A stretch of 64,000 nucleotides of DNA, from the NCBI RefSeq assembly GCF_900104485.1, contig NZ_FMXQ01000013.1:1-64000 (forward strand). The letters run 5' to 3'. Below the pieces are notes generated by a model. The model was not told the DNA's origin and ran no database searches. It saw only the letters and a program-made list of their open reading frames with translations. Below are positions 25,345-34,130 of this stretch, piece after piece (the stretch's first letter is position 1; every line of letters begins with the position of its first letter). Both the position numbers and the translations under genes were made by a program. This DNA is from Bauldia litoralis (GTDB lineage Bacteria > Pseudomonadota > Alphaproteobacteria > Rhizobiales > Kaistiaceae).

Positions 25345-27306
25345 TCATGTCCCCCGTGCGAGCCAGTCCCGGCGCCGCTTCAGCCAGTTCGGGTCGCGGG
25401 CGGGGTCAGGAGAGCGCCCCGCCCGCGCCGGCGTCGTCGGCGCACGTGACCCGGATGATCGCGATGCCGAGGCGGCGTCCTTGAGTTCGGTCTCGAGAGC
25501 CTGCCAGCGCGCGTCGGCCCAGCGATCGGCGCCGACGATCCAGGCGGCGGCCCGGGCATAGACCCGGGCGTCGAGCGCCTCGTTGCGTTCGCGGAGCTTC
25601 TGCCATTCGAGCCGCTGGAACCCGCGCCGGGTCTTCACGGTGACCAGTTGCTCGGCGACGAACTGCTTGCACCATTCGCTCTCGGCAAACGCCGGGATGT
25701 GAATGGTTCCCGGCGGAAACAGCACTCCCCGGGCGCGATCCTCGTCGGTCGGCCGCTCCAGGCGGAGAAACCGGTAGGTCTCCGCCTTGAAGGTCGAGAC
25801 CGCGACCGTCCACAGCCGTGCGCCGCGGCGAAGCCTCCTGCCGCCGTCTGTCGCATCGACATAGGTCGGACCCGACACGGGACTTGCCCGGTTGAACCCC
25901 TCGACGCCCTTGACCGGGGCGACCTGGGCAAAGCCGGCGCGCCGGGCCCAGCCATAGACGGCCGGCGCTTCGTAGCCGGTGTCGATGGCAAGCCGGTGGA
26001 TCCTGAGGTCGGTTCCCGAGGCATGGCGCCAGCTGCGGTCGAGCAGGGCATCAAGCGCCGCCCAGCTTGCCGCATGCCCGGGACCGCCCTCGATCAGGAC
26101 ATGATCGATCAGCCAGCTTTCGAGACCCCGTCCCCACGCCCAGACATCGACCTCGATGCGGTCTTTCTGGACATCGGCGCCGGCGGTCAGAAACAGGCCA
26201 CCATCGGGAACCGTGCCGGCCGGCCAGTGTTCGCGCCGGTCATAAAGACGCTGCCAGTCGGGCGCTTCGCCATTCTCCATCCAGGTCTCGCCGAGGAGCA
26301 CGTTCCCGGCCGTCTTCAGCGCGGCATCGTTATGCTGCGCCGCCTCCCAGCTTCGCGCGATGTCGGCCCAGCTGGTCCAGCCGGTCGGCGAATAGAGGGC
26401 CGAGATGTGATAACCACGGGTTCTCGGGTTGTCGGCCACCGCGGTCGGGCGCCATTCGCCCTTTGCCAGCATCTCCGTCCTGGCGGCTTCGCCGATCGGG
26501 GCGTCGCAATGCGTACAGACATAGCGGGCGGTCTCCGGCTTGCCCTTCTCCCAGCGCAGACGCTCGAACTGGAGCCACTGCATCTCCCCGCAATGGGGAC
26601 ACGGGACGAAGTAGCGCCGTTGGTCGGAGGCCTCATATTCCCGCTCGATGCGGCTGAGCCCCCTGATCGTCGGGGTCGAGACCAGAAACAGCTTCTTCCG
26701 GTGGCCGAAGGTGGCGGTGCGGGCTTCGGCCAGGGCGATCGGATCGCCTTCGCCGTCGACATCGCCGGGATAGGCATCGACCTCGTCGAGAAACACATAA
26801 CGCGCCGGCATCGAGCGCAAGCCCGTCGCGCTGTTGGCACCGGTCATCACCAGCTGGCCGCCGGGGAACCGCTTGGCAAGGACCGTGTTGCCGCTGTCCC
26901 GCGAGCGGGCCGGGGCGACGATCGCCCTCAGTTCCGCACTTTCCTCGATCAGCGGATCGATACGCTGCTGCGAGTTGCGCTTGGCGAGTTCCACCGTCGG
27001 CTGGACCGCGAGGATCGGACCCGGCGCCTGATGGATGACATAGCCGATGAAATTGTTGCCGGCTTCCGTCGCCCCGGTCTGCGCCGCCTTCATGAACACC
27101 ACCCGCTCGACCGGGCTCGCCGGCGAGAGGTTCTCCATGATCTCGCGCATGTAGGGCGTCCGGCTCGTCCGATAGCGCCCGGCTTCCGCCGCTGCGCGTC
27201 CCGACAGGATGCGGTAGCGATCGGCCCATTCGGCGACCGTCAGCAGCGGGTCCGGGGTGATTCCGTCCGCCAGGCTCCTCAGGAAACCGACGGCTTTCAT
27301 GGTCAT
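25345..27306 (-). CDS. Phage terminase large subunit (GpA family)
   Basis: 653 residues of the lambda GpA type: WADRYRILSGRAAAEAGRY and MREIMENLSPASPVERVV, an ATPase motif KAAQTGATEAGNN near residue 75, Walker B VFLDEVDAYPGD near 172, a zinc ribbon CPHCGEMQWLQ plus CTHCDAPI, and the nuclease-side GADVQKDRIEVDVWAWGRG. It packages DNA into proheads. Its presence without portal and capsid genes is odd. Overlaps the small subunit stop as TGATG. Confidence 0.93.
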   Translation of the reverse strand: MTMKAVGFLRSLADGITPDPLLTVAEWADRYRILSGRAAAEAGRYRTSRTPYMREIMENLSPASPVERVVFMKAAQTGATEAGNNFIGYVIHQAPGPILAVQPTVELAKRNSQQRIDPLIEESAELRAIVAPARSRDSGNTVLAKRFPGGQLVMTGANSATGLRSMPARYVFLDEVDAYPGDVDGEGDPIALAEARTATFGHRKKLFLVSTPTIRGLSRIEREYEASDQRRYFVPCPHCGEMQWLQFERLRWEKGKPETARYVCTHCDAPIGEAARTEMLAKGEWRPTAVADNPRTRGYHISALYSPTGWTSWADIARSWEAAQHNDAALKTAGNVLLGETWMENGEAPDWQRLYDRREHWPAGTVPDGGLFLTAGADVQKDRIEVDVWAWGRGLESWLIDHVLIEGGPGHAASWAALDALLDRSWRHASGTDLRIHRLAIDTGYEAPAVYGWARRAGFAQVAPVKGVEGFNRASPVSGPTYVDATDGGRRLRRGARLWTVAVSTFKAETYRFLRLERPTDEDRARGVLFPPGTIHIPAFAESEWCKQFVAEQLVTVKTRRGFQRLEWQKLRERNEALDARVYARAAAWIVGADRWADARWQALETELKDAASASRSSGSRAPTTPARAGRSPDPARDPNWLKRRRDWLARGT

Positions 27307-27851
27307 CAGAGGCTGAGTCTGGATTCTTCGTTCGCTACGGCCAGGAGCTGATCCCGGACATGGTGGGTGAGTTGCGCCTCGAGTTTATGGGGGTCGGCGC
27401 CAGTCTCCGCCGCGATCAGGGCCGAGACCCGCGACGGCCAGCCGAGCCAGGCGTCGCGCAGGCGGCGGGCAAACTCGAAGCCCTTGCGGATGGCTTCCTC
27501 CCGATCGACGACCTCGCTTTTCTCCCGGCGCAACTTCTCCCGCAACAGCTGCACGGTCAGCACCTTCTCTGCGGTCTTGGCATGGAGATAGCTCATGCCG
27601 CCGACCATCGGGTTGCCGGCCTCGAACAGCGTATCGCGAACCGCGCCGATGGCCTGTTCGGGAACCGGCCTGAGCTTCGGTTTTGACCGCTCCTTCGACG
27701 GGTCGGCGTTGCGGCGCCAGTCCCGGTCGGCCTTCACCGGATCGACGGTGCCATCCGGCTCCAGTGTCAGCCTGCCCGAGGCGATCGCCTTGCGCACGCT
27801 GGTATGGCTGACGCCGCGATGGGCGGCATAGCCGCGGATCGACAATCCCAT
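27306..27851 (-). CDS. Terminase small subunit-like DNA-binding protein
   Basis: 181 residues with an N-terminal Nu1-like HTH (LSIRGYAAHRGVSHTSVRKA) and a helical body (LHAKTAEKVLTVQLLREKLR; RKGFEFARRLRDAWLGWPS). Proteins of this sort directly upstream of GpA-type terminases are often labelled 'elements of external origin' and act as packaging initiators. First gene of the packaging-tail operon; the gap to the divergent DUF3489 gene should hold its promoter. Confidence 0.82.
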   Translation of the reverse strand: MGLSIRGYAAHRGVSHTSVRKAIASGRLTLEPDGTVDPVKADRDWRRNADPSKERSKPKLRPVPEQAIGAVRDTLFEAGNPMVGGMSYLHAKTAEKVLTVQLLREKLRREKSEVVDREEAIRKGFEFARRLRDAWLGWPSRVSALIAAETGADPHKLEAQLTHHVRDQLLAVANEESRLSL

Positions 27852-28032
27852 GATCGTTCACCGCCACAACAAGCAATGAAAGAAGTCGCTTATTCGCTTG
27901 GCTTTGGTGCCGCGCAGAGCATCTATGACCGACACGATTGAGCCACTGGTCTCCGGCGCCCCGTCCCTTGGGGCTCGGGGTCGTAGAAGGCGCGCGATGG
28001 TCGCGAGCTTTCCGAACCCGAAGGAGACTCCC

Positions 28033-28596
28033 ATGACCCGGCTTTCCGATTCCCAGCTCGTCGTTCTGACCGCCGCCTGCGAGCGCCCCGACCGATCCGT
28101 GTATCCAATCACCGCCAGGCTGAAGGGCATTGCCGCCGGCAATGTCCTGAAGAGCCTGCTTGCCAAGGGCCTGATCAGCGAGGTCCGCGCGAAACGCGAC
28201 GACACCATCTGGCGCCATGATGAGAAGCAGGGACGCCTGACGCTGCAGGCTACCCCTGCGGCCTTCGCGGCGCTCGGCATCGACGAGAGCGACGAACCCG
28301 CGGCCGTCGAGGCCGAAACGCCGCAGACCGAATCCAGGGCCAAGCGGGCCCGAACCGCCAAGGCTGCCCGTGTGAATAACGACAAGCCGGCACGCATCCG
28401 CGAGGGCACCAAGCAGGCGATGCTCATCGACCTCCTCAAGAGGCCCACCGGCGCAACCATCACCGAAATCGTCGAGGCCACCAGCTGGCAGCCGCACACT
28501 GTGCGCGGTGCTATCGCCGGAGCGCTGAAGAAGAAGCTCGGCCTCGCCGTCACCTCGGAGAAGTTAGAAGGCCGGGGTCGGGTCTATCGCATTTGA
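28033..28596 (+). CDS. DUF3489 domain protein
   Basis: 187 residues from ATG 28033 with AAGGAG 8 bp upstream; longer starts are ignored. An N-terminal winged-helix-like half (LSDSQLVVLTAACERPDR; LKSLLAKGLISEVRA) is joined by an Ala/Glu-rich linker to the C-terminal DUF3489 domain (KQAMLIDLLKRPTGATITEI; WQPHTVRGAIAGALKKKLG; GRGRVYRI). DUF3489 genes commonly accompany DUF2924 and serine recombinases in alphaproteobacteria; here they are 17 kb apart in one prophage. Probably a DNA-binding regulator. Confidence 0.82.
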   Translation: MTRLSDSQLVVLTAACERPDRSVYPITARLKGIAAGNVLKSLLAKGLISEVRAKRDDTIWRHDEKQGRLTLQATPAAFAALGIDESDEPAAVEAETPQTESRAKRARTAKAARVNNDKPARIREGTKQAMLIDLLKRPTGATITEIVEATSWQPHTVRGAIAGALKKKLGLAVTSEKLEGRGRVYRI

Positions 28597-28695
28597 ACGC
28601 AGGAAAGGAATGTTGCTCCGGCTTCCTACCGAAACCGGAGCGACCTTTCGGATTATCGTTTCGGGATGGCAGCATCACCTGCTGCCATCGCTGGT

Positions 28696-29190
28696 TCAGT
28701 TCTTTGCAACCGGGATGAGAACGGCGTCGATGACGTGGATGACGCCATTGTCCGTCTTGATGTCGGCCGCGACGACCGTCGCGTCGTTGATCGTGACGCC
28801 TGCGCCGCCCTTGGTCACCTGAAGCATGCGGGCCGACGTGTTAAGCGGCTTCACATGGATCGTGTTGCCGGGCAGCATGTTCGACGTAAGCTCGCGGCCG
28901 AGGACATGATAGGTGAGGATCGCGACCAGCTGATCCTTGTTCTCGGGCTTGAGAAGGTTTTCGACCGTTCCGTCGGGCAGTTTGGCAAAGGCCTCGTCGC
29001 TCGGCGCGAAGACGGTGATGTTGTCGGTCGTGGCAAGGGTGTCGGCGAGGCCAGCAGCCTGGGCTGCGGCGATCAAGGTATTGAATGTACCTGCGGACTG
29101 TGCGGTCTCGACCACGTTGGCGGCCGAAGCCACGGCGGTCGAAAGGCCCAGCGCCACGATGGCGCCGGCGAACTTGCTGATCGTGTTCAT
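28696..29190 (-). CDS. Secreted fasciclin (FAS1) domain protein
   Basis: 164 residues. A signal peptide (MNTISKFAGAIVALGLSTAV ending ASA-A near residue 23) precedes one FAS1 domain: FNTLIAAAQAAGLADTLAT, ITVFAPSDEAFAKLPDGTV, ILTYHVLGRELTS, and VIHVIDAVLIPV. Exported, probably periplasmic or surface adhesion-type protein. It has no phage role that I know of and lies in the cargo patch between terminase and replication genes, so it is lysogenic-conversion cargo or inserted host DNA. Confidence 0.9.
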   Translation of the reverse strand: MNTISKFAGAIVALGLSTAVASAANVVETAQSAGTFNTLIAAAQAAGLADTLATTDNITVFAPSDEAFAKLPDGTVENLLKPENKDQLVAILTYHVLGRELTSNMLPGNTIHVKPLNTSARMLQVTKGGAGVTINDATVVAADIKTDNGVIHVIDAVLIPVAKN

Positions 29191-29348
29191 TTCTTTCCCC
29201 TGTCCAATCTCATGTTTGTCTGATTACAGGGCCTTCCCGTCGAGACCTTCTGGTTGGATCACTTGGGCCGTGTAGGATCATCAATCGCCGAACCATCATT
29301 GCCTCACCGGTGTGGCTTCCGATGTTTGGTTCGGCCTGGAGCGACCCA

Positions 29349-29894
29349 ATGCGCCCATCCGCCGCCGTGATCGATGACCTCAGCCTGAAGGCACCACTCG
29401 CCACGATCGGAACGCGGTGGCAGCTCGTCACCGACCAGGTGATGGGCGGCGTGTCCCATGGAACGATGACTTCCGAGGTCGTCGCCGGCCGGCCGGCGAT
29501 CAACATGCGTGGCAGCGTCAGCCTCGAGAACAATGGCGGCTTCATCCAGATCGCGCTCGATCTCAGCCCAGACGACGGCATTTTCGATGCGAGGCCCTGG
29601 CTGGGCTTTGAACTGGACGTTTTCGGCAACAGCGAGGAATACAGCGCTCATCTGCGCACGTCCGACCTGACACGGCCCTGGCAATCCTACCGGCGGAGCT
29701 TCACAGCCGAGCCGCGCTGGCAAACGGTCTCGCTGCGTTTCGATCAGTTCACACCATATCGAACGGAGACATCCTTGGACGTTCGCCGGTTGAGGCGGCT
29801 GGGCCTCGTGGCGATCGGTCGGGCGTTCTCAGCCGATCTGTCGGTCGGCGGCCTGCGGTTATTTGGTTTTTCGGAAAATTCGGAGGCTGGCTGA
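29349..29894 (+). CDS. CIA30 / NADH:ubiquinone oxidoreductase intermediate-associated family protein
   Basis: About 181 residues from ATG 29349. The CIA30 jelly-roll is visible: LATIGTRWQLVTDQVMGGVS, GSVSLENNGGFIQIALDLSP, WLGFELDVFGNSEEYSAHLR, WQSYRRSFTAEPRWQTVSLR, and LRRLGLVAIGRAFSADLSVG. In eukaryotes the family aids complex I assembly; bacterial members are carbohydrate-binding-like of unknown role. Cargo within the prophage, divergent from the fasciclin gene. Confidence 0.82.
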   Translation: MRPSAAVIDDLSLKAPLATIGTRWQLVTDQVMGGVSHGTMTSEVVAGRPAINMRGSVSLENNGGFIQIALDLSPDDGIFDARPWLGFELDVFGNSEEYSAHLRTSDLTRPWQSYRRSFTAEPRWQTVSLRFDQFTPYRTETSLDVRRLRRLGLVAIGRAFSADLSVGGLRLFGFSENSEAG

Positions 29895-29897
29895 CCT

Positions 29898-30092
29898 CAA
29901 GCAGGTACGCATGATCGCCATGCTCGAGCATCAAAAAAAACAGCGCCACCATTGAGGAGATCGTCAGGGCCTTTGGCAGCCGCACACGCTGCGCGACGCC
30001 ACCGCCGGAGCCCTCAAAAAGAAACTCGGCCTTGCCGTCACCTCGCAAAGGGTCGAGGACCGGGGCGCGTCTACCGACTGCCTGCCTGGCGG
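29898..30092 (+). pseudogene. Decayed DUF3489 duplicate
   Basis: Pieces of a DUF3489 C-terminus appear in successive frames: KQVRMIAMLEH, then SATIEEIVRAF after a run of eight A, then WQPHTLRDATAGALKKKLGL, then AVTSQRVEDR, then GRVYRLPAW. They align to the intact copy at 28393-28590, so at least three frameshifts separate it from function. It starts right after the CIA30 stop. Confidence 0.8.
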
Positions 30093-30135
30093 CTATCCGT
30101 CTCGAAAGGAAGCGAAGGAACCTCAAGCACTTCCT

Positions 30136-30579
30136 TCACTTCATACCCTCGAGCGCCTTCTTGATTGCCGCAAGACTGACCCCGAACTGACGGGCGATCA
30201 CGTTCGGCTTGACGCCGGCCTTCACCGCCGCCCGGATCGCATTGAGCTTGCCCTGAGGGAGCGACGCCGCTGCGTCAATCGCAACGTGGGTCTTCGGACC
30301 GGACGTCTTGCGCACCGGTTGTGGTCTCTCCGATTGTTGCTCGCTGCGGAGCGTCGGACTTGTAGCCGGCAGGTCTCTGCGTTTCAGCTCCGCGGTAACC
30401 GCATCGGCAAGTTGCTTCAGCTCCCCTTCCGACAAGTGAGACAGAGCCGACGGCAGATTGGCAGGCAGGACTGTCCGCGATGTCGGTGGCGGCGAACGAT
30501 GCGGGACCGGCCCCTTACCGCCGGCTGCGGTGGAGGTGAAGAGGTCGGGTGCTGGGTCGGTGGGCCGGCGCTTCTCCAT
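30136..30579 (-). CDS. Small phage protein with C-terminal helix-turn-helix
   Basis: 147 residues from ATG 30579 (MEKRRPTDPAPDLF). A disordered Pro/Ser-rich N-terminus, a helix pair (ALSHLSEGELKQLADAVTAE), and a resolvase-type HTH at the end (KLNAIRAAVKAGVKPNVIAR, QFGVSLAAIKKALEGMK). Overlaps the preceding membrane protein gene by 65 bp. Probably DNA binding; function unknown. Confidence 0.65.
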   Translation of the reverse strand: MEKRRPTDPAPDLFTSTAAGGKGPVPHRSPPPTSRTVLPANLPSALSHLSEGELKQLADAVTAELKRRDLPATSPTLRSEQQSERPQPVRKTSGPKTHVAIDAAASLPQGKLNAIRAAVKAGVKPNVIARQFGVSLAAIKKALEGMK

Positions 30580-30814
30580 GGGCCAGAGTATCGCGCCCGG
30601 CGCGCTCGCGGGAAAGCCCATTGAACAGCCGCCGCAGAGCGTAACTCCGTGCCAGCGACACGACAGTGAAGGCGATGCCTACCCCAAGATTCTGGGCCAA
30701 GCTCGCCTCGATCCCGAAGAGCGGGAAGACGATCATCTGCGCCAGGACGGCGACAGCAAAGCCGACGACGATATTTGCGACCGACTCGATAAGTGACATC
30801 GTCCGGGACTGCAT
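30515..30814 (-). CDS. DUF7220-like phage membrane protein
   Basis: 99 residues. MQSRTMSLIESVANIVVGFA, VAVLAQMIVFPLFGIEASLA and LGVGIAFTVVSLARSYALRR match the small two-helix membrane proteins found beside phage ParB-methyltransferase genes (DUF7220). The start overlaps the methyltransferase stop as TGATG. Role unknown; possibly superinfection exclusion, which is speculation. Confidence 0.75.
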   Translation of the reverse strand: MQSRTMSLIESVANIVVGFAVAVLAQMIVFPLFGIEASLAQNLGVGIAFTVVSLARSYALRRLFNGLSRERAGRDTLAHGEAPAHRPSTRPLHLHRSRR

Positions 30815-32097
30815 CAGGCGGCGTCCTTCTCGGTCACACCCGTGCCGAGCCGGCCCGACTTGATGTCCTCGAAGGTCCCATCCTCACCGTCGAGGATGGC
30901 CGCCTTGCCAGCGAGTGCCTGCCAGCGCTCGACAATGACATCAACGTAGCGCGGATCGAGTTCCATCAGACGGCCTGCGCGACCGGTCCGCTCCGCTGCG
31001 ATCACTGTCGTACCGGAGCCGCCGAAGAGATCGAGCACGATGTCCCGCGACTTGGACGAGTTCCGGATTGCTCGCTCGACCAGCTCGACCGGCTTCATCG
31101 TCGGGTGCAGGTCGTTGACCCGCGGCTTGTCGACGAACCAGACATCGCCCTGATCGCGGGCGCCGCACCAGAAATGATCGGCGCCGGCTTTCCAGCCATA
31201 GAGGATCGGTTCGTACTGGCGCTGATAGTCCGACCGCCCCAGCGTGAAGGTGTTCTTCGCCCAGATCACGAAGGTCGACCACTTGCCGCCGGCCTCGAGC
31301 CAGGCACGTTGCAGCGTGTGCAGCTCGGATGAGCTCATGCAGACGTAGCATGCACCCTTGGTCACCAGGAGCAGGTTGGCGCAGGCGTCCCGCAGGAACG
31401 TCGCAAAGCCGTCGCCCAGCGCGTCGTTGAGGATCCGTCGATCCTTGCCGGCCGATTTGCCCTTTGCCTTGTTGCCGTAGTCGACGTTGTAGGGCGGATC
31501 AGTGAAGGCCATGTCCGCGAGCGCGCCGTCCATCAGACGCTCGACGTCCGAGACCACCGTGGCGTCACCGCAAAGCAGGCGGTGGCTGCCAAGCACCCAG
31601 AGATCGCCCGGCCTGGAAACCGGGTCCACTGGAACCTCGGGAATGGAACCCTCGTCGGGTTCCACCCCAGAGGTTTCCACATCGACACCGGCGAGATAGC
31701 GATCGAGGTCCTGGGCAGAGAAGCCGAGAAGATCGAGATCGAATTCCTGCGTATCGAGTTCGCGGATCAGTGCCGAAAGGGCAACCTCGTCCCAGCCGGC
31801 TGTCAGCGCCAGCTGGTTGTCGGCAACGATCAGTGCATTGCGCTGCCCCTCAGTCAGGTGGCGGAGCCGGATGACCGGCACTTCCGCCATATCGAGCCGT
31901 TTTGCGGCTTCGAGCCGGCCGTGGCCCGCGATGATCGTCCCGGCCGCATCGACGAGGATCGGGTTCGTCCAACCGAACTCGGTGATGCTCGCGGCAATCT
32001 GCGCGATCTGTGTGTCCGAGTGGGTGCGCGGGTTGCCGGCAAACCCGGACAATGACGATACCGGCACATGCTCGAGCGCATAGGTCTCGGGGATCAT
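30814..32097 (-). CDS. ParB-domain DNA methyltransferase
   Basis: 427 residues. Residues 8-100 form a ParB/Srx-like domain (LSGFAGNPRTHSDTQIAQI, VDAAGTIIAGHGRLEAAKRL). After a linker comes a beta-class DNA methyltransferase: motif IV TDPPYNVDYG at 199-208, HPTMKPVEL, and motif I DLFGGSGTTVIAAERTGR near 385. Such fusions are common in alphaproteobacterial phages and methylate adenine or N4-cytosine, probably to protect phage DNA or modulate transcription. The linker is encoded by DNA bearing GGAACC-type repeats that recur upstream of the gene. Confidence 0.9.
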   Translation of the reverse strand: MIPETYALEHVPVSSLSGFAGNPRTHSDTQIAQIAASITEFGWTNPILVDAAGTIIAGHGRLEAAKRLDMAEVPVIRLRHLTEGQRNALIVADNQLALTAGWDEVALSALIRELDTQEFDLDLLGFSAQDLDRYLAGVDVETSGVEPDEGSIPEVPVDPVSRPGDLWVLGSHRLLCGDATVVSDVERLMDGALADMAFTDPPYNVDYGNKAKGKSAGKDRRILNDALGDGFATFLRDACANLLLVTKGACYVCMSSSELHTLQRAWLEAGGKWSTFVIWAKNTFTLGRSDYQRQYEPILYGWKAGADHFWCGARDQGDVWFVDKPRVNDLHPTMKPVELVERAIRNSSKSRDIVLDLFGGSGTTVIAAERTGRAGRLMELDPRYVDVIVERWQALAGKAAILDGEDGTFEDIKSGRLGTGVTEKDAA

Positions 32098-32315
32098 GCA
32101 TCGCCTCGATGTCGGGAGTGGAACCCTCGGAGTGGAAACCTCAGGGACCGTTCAGCCGGTCGAGGTTTCCACCATGCGCAGAAAATCGCCCCGCGCTGGA
32201 GGCCTGCATAACCTACGGAAAACACGCGCTTATTTCGCCTCGCTCAAGATCGCGGTCGGGATCAAGACGGGGTGGAACCCGGAACCTGGAACCCCAAACT
32301 GGAACCCCTGACGCT
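31630..32315. repeat. Cluster of (G)TGGAACC-type motifs within and upstream of the methyltransferase gene
   Basis: GAGGTTTCCAC occurs at 31670-31680 and 32162-32172 and its inverse GTGGAAACCTC at 32132-32142, making an 11-bp inverted pair upstream. Additional TGGAACC(C) copies lie near 31629, 31643, 32118, 32273 and 32284-32308. Candidate binding sites. Confidence 0.6.
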
Positions 32316-32725
32316 GGCGAAATCCCGGGGGGCGCCCCCTCGCGTTCAGGTTGCGTCAGGAAGGACCCGTGATATCAATGGCTTGGACGATCCGTATCGC
32401 CGGCTCGCAACCGATCTTGGGAAGCAAGAGGGTCGTAAAAACATGCCTTAGGTTGTGCCGTCGCGCTGCCGAGCAAGTGTCCAAACGAAAACGCCCGGAA
32501 GCTTGGCTCCAGGCGCAGTTCTGAGATTTCAATATCGGAACTATTAGATCCTCTGCAGCATCGCGTCAACAACAAATTAGTTCCGCGAACGATTTTTCTT
32601 TCATCGTGGTTATCCGTACGTCGAGTTTGTTTGTTGTTGCTTTCGCCTACCAAGATGTCGATGCGAACTGGACGAGCAGCGACGGGCGCGGTGAGCCACC
32701 ATGCCGGAAGCCCACGCAATACTCA
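32098..32725. other. Long non-coding gap with a possible minus-strand promoter
   Basis: 628 bp without a credible gene. On the minus strand TTGACG (32569-32564) and TAATAG are separated by 17 bp, a possible sigma-70 promoter toward the methyltransferase gene; the leader would be about 440 nt and includes the TGGAACC motif cluster. A locally AT-rich patch surrounds 32570-32640. Confidence 0.4.
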
Positions 32726-33292
32726 TCACCGCCGCTCCAACCGGAAAACCCGCACCAGCGCATTGAGCGCGACGCGGAGATTGCCGATGTCCTCGTCCGG
32801 CCAGCGTCTCGTATCCTCGTCGACGCAAAGCACGCGGTAGACCAGAAGTGTTGGTCTACGGCCGGGCGAGAGACGATGCTCCCGGTCGCACTGGTCGAGA
32901 GCGTCGGTTGCGTCGTCGAACCGGCGCCTCAGTCGCTCGATGACGTCGAGCCCGGGTTCGCCTGGCGATCCACCGAAGATGCCCTCGTTGATCAGGATGC
33001 CGGCGACCGAACGGGGGCTGGGCATGGGCAATCCCATGGCGACGTGATGGCGCCGGTAGAGCTCGGCGAAGGCAAGCCCGGCCTGATACTGCTCGTCGCT
33101 GATCAGGCCGTGGAAGGCGAGCCGGCCGAAGGCGGTACCGAGCCGCTCGTCGCGGGCCTGTCTGGCGGTGACACCGTAGTGCCGCTTGCGGGCTTCGATC
33201 ACTGTGCTCATCGCTTCCTTCTCCGTTTCCTGGCGAATGCGTTTGCCACAGGGGTGGCGCTTTCCGGGTTTGCGTTTGCGGCCACGGGTCAT
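32726..33292 (-). CDS. Hypothetical phage protein
   Basis: 188 residues starting in a 4-bp overlap with the next upstream gene. A basic N-terminus (RGRKRKPGKRHPCGKRIRQ) precedes a helical domain (VIEARKRHYGVTARQARDER; FHGLISDEQYQAGLAFAELY; ALDQCDREHRLSPGRRPTLL). Such sequences recur in early operons of related prophages without assigned function. An internal ATG at residue 28 is an alternative start. Confidence 0.65.
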   Translation of the reverse strand: MTRGRKRKPGKRHPCGKRIRQETEKEAMSTVIEARKRHYGVTARQARDERLGTAFGRLAFHGLISDEQYQAGLAFAELYRRHHVAMGLPMPSPRSVAGILINEGIFGGSPGEPGLDVIERLRRRFDDATDALDQCDREHRLSPGRRPTLLVYRVLCVDEDTRRWPDEDIGNLRVALNALVRVFRLERR

Positions 33293-33486
33293 GACGCGAC
33301 CCTCCGCGGCGCGATCCGTCTGCCGTACAGTTTCTCGCCAAGCTGCTTGACCAGCTCGCGCTCAGGCCAGGTGAGGCGGTGGTCCTCGACGCTGACGGCA
33401 AGCACACCCTGCTCGACCCATCCCTCGCGCTTGACGTCCTGTGTGGAGCGGCGCTCGCCGCCATAGCCTCGGGGGTGCCACCTCAT
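33289..33486 (-). CDS. Small hypothetical phage protein
   Basis: 65 residues, linked by 4-bp overlaps to both neighbours. The C-terminal half (LTWPERELVKQLGEKLYGRR) looks like a short helical domain; nothing catalytic. Tight operon packing is the main support. Confidence 0.55.
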   Translation of the reverse strand: MRWHPRGYGGERRSTQDVKREGWVEQGVLAVSVEDHRLTWPERELVKQLGEKLYGRRIAPRRVAS

Positions 33487-34130
33487 GCCACGTCCTCCGA
33501 TGGGAAGGCTTGCCGGATAATGGAGAGCGCCAAGTCCGCATCGGCCTCGTCGGGGTCGTGCCTAAGCAGGTAAGCTGCAAGCCTGGTGGCCGTGACCGGA
33601 TCGTCGCGAAGGAGGCCGACGGCCATGTTGCAGTTGTTGCACAGCAACTGCCTTACGCGGTCGCTCATATGGCAATGGTCGACGACCAGCACTCCGTGGG
33701 GCTCGTCAGGCAGCGATCGGCAGATGGCGCAGCGTCCCTTCTGGGCGAGGCGCATCTGTTCGAATTCGCTGGTCGTCAGGCCGTAGTTCCGTCTCAGGTT
33801 ATGGCGGCGGATTTTTTCGGCAGGCTCGAAACGTCTGGCATAGGCCGGGTTGCATGCCCGCGAGCAGAATCGTCCGCCGCCGCGCGCGATGTTCTTGACC
33901 CGCGTCCTGAAGCTCCGCCCGCAGGTGGCGCATGCGGCATTGACGACCGCCAGCTTTGGACCGATGGCAAGGGCGACCCTACTCCGGTTTAACTCGTCGA
34001 TACGAGGGTTGCACTTCTGCGTGCAGTAGCGCCCGCCTCCCGGACGTCGCGTGGATTGATATTGGACCGTAAACGCCGAACCGCAGGTTTCGCAGACCCG
34101 GCTGACCGGCGAATGCCATTTGTCAGCCAT
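33483..34130 (-). CDS. Endonuclease VII-like (His-Me finger) nuclease
   Basis: About 215 residues from ATG 34130 (MADKWHSP). Two CxxC-type zinc modules (RVCETCGSAF with CTQKC; ACATCGRSF with CSRAC) precede a recombination endonuclease VII domain: YGLTTSEFEQMRLAQKGRC, AICRSLPDEPHGVLVVDHCH, and RQLLCNNCNMAVGLLRDDP. The DHCH and C-x2-C pairs are the metal and catalytic core. T4 endonuclease VII resolves branched DNA before packaging. Directly downstream of a RuvC-like resolvase gene. Confidence 0.87.
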   Translation of the reverse strand: MADKWHSPVSRVCETCGSAFTVQYQSTRRPGGGRYCTQKCNPRIDELNRSRVALAIGPKLAVVNAACATCGRSFRTRVKNIARGGGRFCSRACNPAYARRFEPAEKIRRHNLRRNYGLTTSEFEQMRLAQKGRCAICRSLPDEPHGVLVVDHCHMSDRVRQLLCNNCNMAVGLLRDDPVTATRLAAYLLRHDPDEADADLALSIIRQAFPSEDVA

